Shown one piece after another: positions 10,748 through 20,200 of a stretch of DNA of 64,000 nucleotides. Under the pieces are notes generated by a model. It saw only the letters and a program-made list of their open reading frames with translations, searched no databases and had not been told where the DNA came from. Source of the stretch: Eublepharis macularius (lineage: Eukaryota; Chordata; Lepidosauria; Squamata; Eublepharidae); contig NC_072801.1 of assembly GCF_028583425.1 (NCBI RefSeq), forward strand, positions 59,225,766-59,289,765, written 5' to 3'. A program made the translations under genes and the position numbers. How positions within the stretch are numbered: position 1 is the first letter of the stretch; each line of letters starts with the position of its first letter.

Positions 10748-11375
10748 AGCCAGTATAATGTAGTGGTTAGAGTTTCAGGGTAGAATCTGGAAGACCCAAG
10801 TTCAAATCACTGCTCTGCTTTAGAAGTAGGGTTGCCAGGTCCCCTTACCCCTCTGGCAGCAGGCGGGGCACTCGCTTTTAGAAAGTCTTCACAAGCCTGC
10901 TCCTGGCACCAACACAATGATGTCACTTCCAGGAATGATGTCATTGTGCCGGCTGTGCTAGTGCTCCTGCTCTTCATGCAATTTGGGCCCCAAATGGGCC
11001 AATTCTTTCAGAATCAGCCCGGCACGAAGTGCAGAAACATTCCCACAGTCTGCGTGATGATGTCAGTCCCAGAAGTGACATTGTCACGCTGCACCGGGAG
11101 TGCACCCTGGGAGGCTTGTTCCCTCGCCTTTCCCCCCCACAGGCCAGGTGAATGGTGGTGGAGGACGGAGCCTGGGAATGGGGGATTCCCTTGCCACCAC
11201 TGAGGGACCAGCAACCGGAAGCTCTCTGGTTGATTTTGATTCAGTCCCATACACTCAGCCTAACCTTCCTCTCCGGGTTGTTGTGAGGCTAATAGGGAGA
11301 CTAGGAGAATGATGTAAGCTGCTTTGGGTCCACATTATGGAGAAAGGCAGTACATAAATGAAGTAAATTAGTAAA
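10748..11375 (+). repeat. Sauria-type SINE split by a MITE insertion
   Basis: The left half (10748-10826) has the tRNA-like head TAATGTAGTGGTTAGAG and the B-box-like AGTTCAAATCACTGC. The right half (11217-11375) continues with CCTCTCCGGGTTGTTGTGAG, then GCTGCTTTGGGTCC and a TACATAAATGAAG tail. The MITE at 10827-11216 interrupts the two, so the SINE is the older insertion. Confidence 0.75.
10827..11216 (+). mobile_element. MITE of the GGGTTGCCAGGTCCCC family
   Basis: It starts AGGGTTGCCAGGTCCCCTTA and ends GGGACCAGCAACC, imperfect inverted ends. Internal landmarks are CAAATGGGCCAATTC and two copies of TGATGTCA. Related copies are at 20834-21195 and 50432-50769, plus an end fragment near 57435. 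Confidence 0.65.
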
Positions 11376-11456
11376 TATAGATGAAGATGGGGGCAGATAA
11401 AAGGTAAGTTGTTTAGTGGGTTTGAAGAAGAGAAGGGTGTAGGGAAAGGTGAGCAT

Positions 11457-12244
11457 TAGAGATGGGCACGAACCGCATTATGAACCTCAAAACCCCACGA
11501 AAATGGCGATCGCGTGATTGTGACCCAGCGGTTCGTGATTGTCCACGGCCAACGAACCAGCGTCCGGGAGAGGCCTGGTTTGTTGCGTTCGGGCACGGTT
11601 TGGGAAGCCAGACACTCAGGCGCCAGCAATCTATTCCCCTGGCAACGGAGCCAGGGGAATGCCTGAGCTCTGTCTGCCCTCCTTCTGTCGCCCTGGAAAC
11701 CCAAATGGATCAGCAGGGCTTCCTTCCAACCACGGAGCTGCAGAGCAGTTACATGTTGGGAGAAGACATCCAGGGGAGGGAGGGGGAAGGGGGTGTTCTG
11801 TAGCCATGGGCATTCCAATCTCATCCCTGCAAACCCTGATAGGCAGCTCTGACGGCCAAATATAGACCTCCTATGTTGCTGAATGGGACCCATGCTTATA
11901 AATAACTGTGGTCTCCCAGGCTGGGTTTCACTTTCTGCGAGCAGTGGAGTGGGACAGAGCTCTTGCTTGCCACTTGCTAGCCTTTGGGGAGAGGGTATAA
12001 CTCCAAGATCCCTTTTGCAATCGTGTCCAAACTTGGGTGATGGCTGTAGAAGAGCGTGCAAAAGACTCCCCAGGAATATGGGCTGTGTAAGTGCCAAGGA
12101 GGGGGGCGTTCCTTTCCCCCCACGAACCGCGAACCGGTTCGTCAACGGGAAATGTTCGTTGTGGCTCGTGATCTCGGGATCATCGTCGGCACCGAACCAC
12201 GAACCACTGGTTCGTTAATTTTTTTCGGTTTGTGCCCATGTCTA
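11457..12244. mobile_element. hAT-like element, subterminal motif class GAACC
   Basis: The element is 788 bp. It begins TAGAGATGGGCACGAACC and ends GGTTTGTGCCCATGTCTA, inverted repeats of about 17 bp. It is flanked by a perfect 8-bp duplication GTGAGCAT at 11449-11456 and 12245-12252. The two subterminal 150-bp zones carry about eleven GAACC/GGTTC motifs in both orientations, several as GAACCACGAACC pairs. The core is about 90% alike to the element at 59109-59751 by eye. A 229-codon minus-strand open frame crosses it but shows no transposase signature. It is non-autonomous. Confidence 0.85.
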
Positions 12245-12567
12245 GTGAGCATATAGAGGCTACCAGGAGAAGGGAAAGAGGAAACAATGTGGGGAAGAGG
12301 GAAAGTGAACCCTCCCCACCCCAAATCCTTGCAGGATCCCCACCATGCAACTGGGCCTGGCACAACCAGTACCACACAACTTGGCCAGAAGGGAGAGACT
12401 GTTGGGTGGTAGAGAAAGGGGGAAGGTGAAGACAAGAGAACAGTCAAAGGTGGGTGGGAAGAAGGAAGCAGGAAATGGGAGAGAGGCTGGGGGGGGCAGG
12501 GAAGGGAAAGAGGACATGGTGGGGAAGAGTAAAATGAAATGCTCCCTGCAAGTCCTTATGTTTTTAT

Positions 12568-12661
12568 ACCCTGCTGAGATCCTCCCCCTCCCCAGCCACA
12601 TCCTCCCTGAGCTCCATCTCCAAATTTCCAGGAAATTCCTAACTGAGAGTTGGTAACCCTA
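12568..12661 (+). mobile_element. 3' fragment of a GGTTGCCA-family MITE
   Basis: It runs from CCCTGCTGAGATCCTCCC to GAGAGTTGGTAACCCTA, the usual 3' end of this family. The 5' half is absent. Confidence 0.6.
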
Positions 12662-12804
12662 CAGTTTCTCCGCCATGGAGGGGAAAGACAGGTGATGGCT
12701 TTACTACAGTGTGGTGGATTCACACAGTGTGTCAAAAATCTGCTTCTGTCAAAGGAGATTTACCTCAGGATCCAAGCCAGGGCCTGCCCCCTGCTAAACA
12801 GCGT

Positions 12805-13012
12805 GTGTATAAGCTGACTTCTGGTGATCGCTCATGGGGTTTTCAAGGCAAGAGAGAAACAGAGGTGGTTTGCCATTGCCTGACTCTGTGTAGCAATCCC
12901 TGAATTCCTTAGGGGTCTCCCATACAAGTACTATCTAGGGCCGACTCTACTATAGCATTAAATATCAGAGGACACCAAGTTAGCCTGGACCATCAAGGCC
13001 AGTACCTGCCAC
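12805..13012 (-). repeat. 5S-rRNA-derived SINE (diverged)
   Basis: Minus-strand copy. The tail is at the left (TGACTTCTGGTGATCG, GGTTTTCAAGGCAAGAGA, GGTGGTTTGCCATTGCC). The 5S-like head is at the right (GGTCTCCCATACAAGTACT), ending GTTAGCCTGGACCATC. Confidence 0.7.
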
Positions 13013-13827
13013 ACAATGGGAGCAGATAATATGCTAATTTTGTTCTGACCATCCCTAAAGAAGAATTTCGAAATTAAAAACTAATGAAGCAACCAGACTT
13101 CTTTGTTGATCGGGCTTGGGGGAGGGGACAGGGAAGAATAAGGAAATACAATAGTTAGGGTTGCCAACTGACAAGAAAATATAACCTGGCTTGCTCCTGT
13201 GCCATTGATATGCAGAAATTACACAGTGAAGATTTTAATACTTTGGTGCTGACCATGATCAGTCACTAATTGCTGCAGATCAGAATACTATTGAAAAGAC
13301 AGTTAAAGGGGCTGACTCAAAATGTGGTAATCTGAATGTGCGTGTATGTCTGTGTGTGTGAGAAAGATGATTACCACAAGGGCTTCCTAAAACATACAAG
13401 ACTCAAAAATTGAGCAGGGGGGAGGAGGGAGGAGGAGGAACAACTGGTCCATGTTCAGCCATCTGTAAGCAGCCAACCTAGGTGCTGTGGGGGAACTGGG
13501 TTTGCACGTGGCCAGGCCAGCAGCTGCAGTGAGATTAAGCCAGGAATAGACAGTTGGCTCAAGGATTACTGGGGCTGGAGGGGGGGCAGTTCTGAGAGGG
13601 CACATCAGAGAAACGAAAGGAAGTTCTGAGAATAAACTAGTCAGTCCCTCTCAGCCATTGGGCATCCCTCTCTTCCAGACCCCCAGTTTCTCAAGGTTAT
13701 TGAAATTTCTGCTGTTTGCATTCATGCAGGTGTTTGCAGTAGCAAACCTTGGCACCATCTCTGCCTGGGAGACCAGGGACAAGAAGACATGGGGAGGAAG
13801 TAACAGTATCTATAGATCAGTGGGGAA

Positions 13828-14010
13828 AGATTGCTAACTCTGGCTTGGGAAATTCCTGAAGATTTGAGGGTGAACCTGAGGGAGGGGGAGGATTTCAGCA
13901 GGGTACAATACCTCCAAAGCAGCCATTTTCTGCAAGAGAAGTGATCTCTGTTGTCTGGAGATCACTTGTTAAATTCCAGATCTCCAGGCACCGCCTGAAG
14001 GTTGGCAAAT
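13828..14010 (-). mobile_element. GGTTGCCA-family MITE, reverse orientation
   Basis: It reads TTGCTAACTCTGGCTTGGGA, CAGCAGGGTACAAT, AAAGCAGCCATTTTCT and GATCTCCAGGCACCGCCTG, ending AAGGTTGGCAAAT. Confidence 0.7.
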
Positions 14011-14599
14011 TTAGTTGTGTCTCTGCAGCACTATGGTTCTTCCCTTGGTGGGGCTGCTATGTCTCCAGGTGCGGAACTGGAGAAATTAATAGAGAATTCC
14101 TCAGAACCAACCAAGAGAAACTTCTAGAATACTCCTGCCAAGCCAAGTATCTTTTAAAGCATCTGTCAAGTGTTAGTGTCAGAAACATATAAACTGAAGA
14201 AGAGCTATTTTTAATCTCAGGCTTTTACCTGCTTGCAATAAATATCTTCCTTCAATAACAAATCATTTTGTTGGCCCCTTTAAGCATCTTGCTGTGCTCT
14301 GGCTATATTGACTGTACCTTCTGCCTGGTTCCCCTTTGGTTCATCACCCCCCTTTTCTGTCTCCCCAGAAGTAGCAGGATCTGGTGAACTTGACAACAGC
14401 ATTGGGTACAGGAATGCCAAAACAGCTTCGGAGCATGTGCAGAGTGGGGAGGATTCTAAAGCAAAGGGTGTGAGTGAACAAATTTGAGCTCCAGTAGCTT
14501 TTCACTTTAAAAAATGGGGCCCTACAGGAATCTGTGTTCTCCTGTTCAGGCCAAGGAGATGCATACCTGTGTTCCCTCTACACCTGATCCCATTCCCCA

Positions 14600-14680
14600 T
14601 TTCTGAGTCTTTACTGCCCCCTGCTGGTTCTCTTCCCCTACAAAAATCTGAACGGCCAAGTTCACCGTTAATCGCAGAGA
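14600..14680 (+). promoter_or_regulatory. Decayed promoter region of the upstream DHDH copy
   Basis: The TTTACTGCCCCCTGCTGGTT block and following bases match 17137-17250 upstream of the intact DHDH copy. The TATAAAA of that copy is TACAAAA here. This shows that the tandem duplication included the promoter. Confidence 0.55.
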
Positions 14681-14742
14681 CAGCTGCTCATCTGGAGCTA
14701 TGATTTGGGAGCAGATAGAAGTGCTTTTGGTTTCTTTCTATC

Positions 14743-16368
14743 ATGTGGGCAATGCGCTGGGGGATCTGTTCTGCAGGGGCAATCAGCAGCATCTGAGGAG
14801 CATAAGATAGGGTGGAGAGTGCAGTGGGAGGAAACAGGGACAAGACCCCCAGGCAAGACCCCCATCTTTTGCAGCAGATGATCTGACGACAACTTGCAGC
14901 AGATTCAAAACAGTGCTTATAGTAGGGAGATGGAACACCTGGGTTCTTAGGAAGCAGAGGAGGACAGGGAAGTCTAAGAAATTAGAATTCAAGTGGAGAG
15001 GGAGCAGTAATCCAGAAGACAGAATGCAAGATCCAGCTGGAAAGGCATGGTGTCTCAAGGGCACCAGCAGAAAAACTGGAAGTACAACTTCTGCCATAAT
15101 GTGAATTATGGGGGTAAGGGAGAGGGAAGTGTGATTATTGAGAAGAGTCCCCTTTCTTCTGCCCTTATGTTACAGTGGATGGTGAAACTGGGATCCCACT
15201 CAGGTTAACTCTCTGTCTGCCCCAGGTGGTGGCCATTGCCTCTTGAGGACTCGGCCGGGCGCAGAAATATGCCCAGACCCACAGCACCCCCAAGGCCTAT
15301 GGGTCTTATGCAGAACTGGCTCAGGACCCAGATGTTGGAGAGCGACTTTCATCTAAAAGGAGTGGGGCTCGGCCAGGGAACTTGGATAGCCATGGGGAGG
15401 GTATATGGAAAATGCCATTTGACTGGATTCACTAACTGTCCATCTAGTCCCATACTGATTGACAGGGTGGCTTTCTAAGCTCAGCTGCCCAACCGAGCGA
15501 GCCCCAAAGGGATCATCAAAGCAAGTTGTCCCCAACAAGGATAATAACAACTGTGCTTATATAATGCTTTTCTAGACAGATTAATGCCTCACCCAGAGCA
15601 GTGAACAAGTTAGCGTTTTATTATCCCCAGACTACAGCTGGGGAGCTGGGGCTGAGAGGAGTGGTTTACCCAAGGCCACCTACTAAGCTCATGGCAGTAG
15701 TGGGATTTGAACTGGTAGAGTGCTGATTTGCAGCCAAACCACTTAACCACTGTGCTACAGCAGTCCTCAGTCTACCATTGAAATCAATGGGCCTAGACTG
15801 GAGTAACTTTGCTTAGGATTGTGCTGTTAGTTGGATTCAGTGGTTAGAGATAGAAAGCAGACTACATACAAATTGCCTCCCAAATTAATAAAAATAAATA
15901 AATAATGGGAAGGCTCAGTTTGGATCTGTGCCATGGTGCTGAAGGAGAGGTTTATGATCCATTTCCTAATGTTTTCCTTTTCCTGCAGATTCCAGGTTTT
16001 TGCTGGTGCCTCGAACAGCTGATGGTCAATGGGAAGAACAAGGAATTCCCCCTTCCTCCTCTTTCCCCAAAACTGAAATTCTTTACCAGCACTGGTCTGT
16101 TTTGTGAAGTGGAACATGTCTTCTCCAATGCCACTATCCCAGACACTTCTGGGAGTGGGAGATCACAGTATCTGAGTGTCGGGGCAGGGAAAAGCTGTGT
16201 GGCAACTGAGGTGCAAGGCCCAATCTTGACTCTCTGCTCTCTCGTTCCTATCCTGCAGGTTTGAAGGAGAGCCCCATCTTGTCTCACACAGAGAGCCAAC
16301 TGGTCCACTCTATCCTGGATGAAGTCCATAAGCAGCTGGGGGTGTCATATTCACAGGACCCACCCTAA
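14743..16368 (+). pseudogene. DHDH tandem copy, decayed (exon relics 1, 2, 5, 6, 7)
   Basis: Five pieces align to the intact copy at 17272-22968. They are exon 1 relic 14743-14806 (an internal deletion of roughly 30 bases; the donor is AT instead of GT), exon 2 relic 15226-15337 (reads VVAIAS then a TGA stop; the donor is GA), the end of exon 5 at 15480-15520 followed by GCAAGT, exon 6 relic 15989 to about 16132 (its 3' end rearranged), and exon 7 relic 16259-16368 (GLKESPILSHTESQLVHSIL, ending SYSQDPP and TAA). Exons 3, 4 and most of 5 are missing. The AATAAA and the GATTGTGTCAATGTCAG 3' flank match the intact copy (23025 onward). The duplication therefore spans promoter to 3' flank and the copy is not functional. 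Confidence 0.9.
15536..15772 (-). repeat. tRNA-derived SINE, reverse orientation
   Basis: Reverse-oriented: ACAACTGTGCTTATATAATG, GGGGCTGAGAGGAGTGG, GGGATTTGAACTGG (B-box-like), AACCACTTAACCACTGTGC (A-box side). The same type is at 26655-26850 and 61276-61392. Confidence 0.6.
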
Positions 16369-16428
16369 TCCGTCCTCTGTGCATTTTTTGAGCCTTGTGT
16401 CTGCAATTGTCAAGAAAACAAGATGCCA

Positions 16429-16434
16429 ATAAAA
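16429..16434 (+). terminator. Polyadenylation signal of the DHDH pseudogene copy
   Basis: An AATAAA, about 60 bases after the relic stop, sits in the same context (AATAAAACAGATTGTGT) as in the intact copy. Confidence 0.6.
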
Positions 16435-16947
16435 CAGATTGTGTCAATGTCAGCGGAAGGATTTCTCTTTCTGTGGATTTTTCAAGGAGGCGCGTAGGAT
16501 GTGTACACTTAGTTCAGATATAATAGCAAAACAAGGTTTACCAGTATATGTTCAAACTTGAGGAATCCTTAGGGACAGGGACATGGTGAGGCCTTGCAAG
16601 TGTTGAGGCCTGCCAAGCCAAGGGCATCACCATTGTCACTTTATGAGGGAAGCTGAGAAAGTCAGAATCAGCAAAGTCTGTCTTCTTTTTTTCTGTGTTC
16701 CTTCTGGGCCAGGATCCCAGAAAGCTTTTAAAGTTGCATCTTCCCTGAGAATCCTCTCAGGAATTTCAGTGGTGTGAGAGGAACTTGCATGTCTGCCCAA
16801 ATAGGAGACGTTGGGACTTGGATCCCTTGGCAATCTTAAGCTCTTCCTGTAAACTTCGCCCCCTTTGAGGATCTTGCTGTGCTCAGGGTCTTAGTAGCCA
16901 AAAGGGAATTTGCTTCAGGGTTACTGTGGGAGAAGAATGGCCAGGTT

Positions 16948-17115
16948 TACTGACCTGGACGGCTCATACTTGCCCGATTTTGTCACATCCTCAGAAGTTA
17001 AGCAGGGTCGGCCATGGTTAGTTCTTGGATGAGAGACCACCAAGCAACGCCTTGGGTTGTCCTTTGTCTTGAAAACACCATGGGGGGGGGGTCTCCATAA
17101 GTTGGCTGTGTCTTG
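16948..17115 (+). repeat. 5S-rRNA-derived SINE
   Basis: The plus-strand 5S-like head is GAAGTTAAGCAGGGTCGGCC, then TGGTTAGTTCTTGGATGAGA. The tail is truncated (AAGTTGGCTGTGTCTTGACAG). It ends about 50 bp upstream of the DHDH promoter. Confidence 0.75.
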
Positions 17116-17167
17116 ACAGGAAAAAAAATTCCTGAGGCTTTACTGCCCCCTGCTGGTTCGCTTCCCC

Positions 17168-17174
17168 TATAAAA
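17168..17174 (+). promoter_or_regulatory. TATA box of the + strand DHDH gene
   Basis: TATAAAA, in the context CCCCTATAAAAGG, lies 98 bases upstream of the ATG. A start of transcription about 30 bases downstream would leave a 5' UTR of about 70 bases. Confidence 0.55.
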
Positions 17175-17271
17175 GGCTTGATGGCCGAGTTCAAAGTTCT
17201 TTGCAGAGACTGCTGCTCTTGTGGAGCTGTGATTTGGGGGCAGGTAGCGGCACTTTCTATTCCTTTCTGTC

Positions 17272-20200
17272 ATGGAGGCCACATGCTGGGGGATCTGCTC
17301 TGCGGGGGCAATCAGCCACGATTTCCTAGTGGCTCTGAAGACTCTTCCACCTGAGGAGCATAAGGTAGGGTGGAGAGTGAAGGGGGGGGAAGAGATGGGT
17401 ACACAGGAACAAGACCTCCTGGGAATCGCTTTTGCAGCAGATGATCTGTTGATTACTAGCAGCAGCTGCAAAACGGAGCCCACAGTAGGGAGCGGGACAC
17501 CTGGGTTCTTGGGGAGCACAGGAGGGCTGGGAGGTCTAAGAAATTAGAATCCAAGGTATGGGAAATAGCAGGATTTGAGTCCAGTGGCACCTTGGAGACC
17601 AACCAGATTTTCAGGGTATGAGCTTAGATCCTCTGGGAAAGGAATGGTCTTTCAAGGGCACCATCAGAAAAAGTGGAAGTACAATGTATTTATTTATTCA
17701 TTTATAGTTTCAATTTATAGACCAGCGCTACCCCTGAATAAACACAGGTCAGGGCAGTGAACAGCAAAATGATTAAACATTAATAAATAATAAACTATTT
17801 AAATGATCCAAACAAAAGAGGGCAGGAAAGGAAAAGGAGGAGGAGGGAGGAGGAGGAGGAGGAGGAAGTGCCAGTAGGATGCAGTAATGAGAATTACTGG
17901 TGGAGGGAAGCAAGATCCTCGAGACGGGGCCCCTTTCTTCTTCCATCATGTTATCGTGGATGGTGAAGCTGGGATCCCACTCAGGTTAACTCTCTGTCTG
18001 CCCCAGGTGGTGGCCATTGCCTCTAGAGAACTCAGCCGGGCGCAGAAATATGCCCAGACCCACAGCATCCCCAAGGCCTACGGGTCTTATGCAGAACTGG
18101 CTCAGGATCCAGATGTTGGTGAGCAACTGTCATCTATATGGGGGGGTGGGGCTTGGCCAGGGAACTTGGATGGCCATGAAGGGCATGGAGAAAATGCCGT
18201 CATTTAAGTCTAACTGACCAGCCCGTATGGATGGATAGGGTGGCTTTCAAATCCCTTAGACAGGGGTCTTCCCAGGCGTCCTATTAGAGATTCTTTCCAT
18301 TGGAGATGCCAGAGACTGCACCTAGGAAACTTCTGCATGCAAAGAAGATGCTAGTGTGATCTAGCGGTTAGAGTGCTGGATTGGGACAAGGCTGAAATAT
18401 GCACTCAGGCCTAACAGTTCACTGGTTTGTCTTGGGTCTCTTGCTGTCTCTCAGCCTAACCCACTTGAAAGTGTTATTGTGAGGATAAAATGGTGTGTGT
18501 GGGGGGGGGGAACACGGGTAGTACTCATCGCGCATCCATGTCTCTCCTCTGCATGTTCACAAGGGCAAACTTCCTGTGCTGCCCCATACCAAATGAAAAT
18601 ACTTGACAATTATAATAATCTTTGGGGGCTTTGCTTTGAATGCTCCCATCATTAGTGATTGGATAGGTATAGCAGCCCAAGAAAGGACCTTCTAGGTTGT
18701 GGCACCAAAAAGTTCCCTCCCCAGGGAGATTCATCCATCCCCCTTGATTGGTGTCTTCTGCCAGCGGGTGAAGTTTTCTATTTTGTCTGGAGTTCCTGTA
18801 CTGACTCTTCTTTTTTTAAAAAATGTTGATTTTATATCTATGCATTGTTTAATGTTGATTTTAATGTCTTTTTCATTTTTACTACTGGAGGGTCCTAATT
18901 GAGTGGAAAAGCAGCAGAAAAATGTTTTAAAAATAAAATTAATTAAACTCAACTCTCAGGAAAGGGAATCTTGCCTGGTACCACAATACCAAATTAATAA
19001 CAGGGCAAATGTGTCTTTAACTTACCTGTTCTTAACATTTATCATATGGGGATGTTCATCTGTTTTTTGCTGGTACCACACCAGCAGTATTGTATGTGTG
19101 TAGCAGGGTGAGAGATAAGAAAAGAGGAAAGCTTTTAGGGTAGGTGGGAATGCAGCGAGGATGGGGCTAATTCCCCTGGCCCAACTTTCAAACCCTTCTT
19201 CTGGGAGCTGCTGGATTAGGCAATTTTTCCCCCTAAGGTTGTGCTGCACTAATCTTGAGTGTGTTCCCTTCTATAGATGTGGTGTACGTGGGGGTAATCC
19301 ATCCGTATCATCTCCCATCCACCCTCCTCTTCATCCAGGCCGGAAAGAATGTGCTCTGCGAGAAGCCGTTGGGAATGAATGCTGCCGAAGTCAAGGCGAT
19401 GGTGCGAGCAGCCAGAGAAAAGGGCGTCTTCCTCATGGAGGTAAGAAGCTTTGGGGGCTCTTATAGAACAGCAAGATTTGGGTACAGTAGCACCTTAGGG
19501 ACCAACTAGATTTCCTGGGTGTGAGCTTTCTAACTGAGACTCAAGGCAGATTACATAGCATAAGTCAATATGATCTACAGCTGGCTCATCCAATAAACAA
19601 TGCTATAAGGTTTGGATAGCAGAGAATTTGAAAACAAGCAGACATCTGATACAGAGCTAAAAGAATGCTGAAAGAAAACAACCAATTAAAGATGACACAT
19701 TAAATGATGCAGAAATTCCCTAATTTCTCTATGCCTGAAAAGTCACTGCCAGTCAGAATAGACAATACTAAGCTAGATGATCAGTGGCTTGGTTGGTAAA
19801 AGGCAGGTTCATATGGTCAAATATGGTGTGACTTTTGCCTCTGTAGCATTTAAATCCAGATGCAACCTCCCGGATAACGTTCTTTTCCTATTGCAGGCCT
19901 TCTGGAGCCGTTTTTTCCCTGCTTCAGAGAGGATCCACTCCCTGCTCAGTGCAGGGATCATCGGGGATGTGGTAGTGGTTCATGCTGAATTTGGACTCCC
20001 TCTGCTAACAGTGCCCAGGTGTACGGAGAAAGAGCTGGGCGGAAGTGGTGTGCTGGATATAGGTCTTTACTGTGTCCAGTTGGCCTGTATGATCTTCAAC
20101 GGAGAGAAGCCGGAGTCCATTGTGGCCTCTGGTTTTCTGCATGACACGGGTCAGTCATGGGGAGGGTTGGGGGGGGGGCGTTACGTTCATGGGGTTTCCT

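Noticed and set aside
11456-12145. 229-codon open frame on the minus strand
   Set aside because: It lies wholly within a non-autonomous hAT-like element, and a related frame (59090-59635) lies in its relative. There is no transposase motif (no RW or hAT dimerisation pattern), so both are read as chance frames in a GC-rich repeat.
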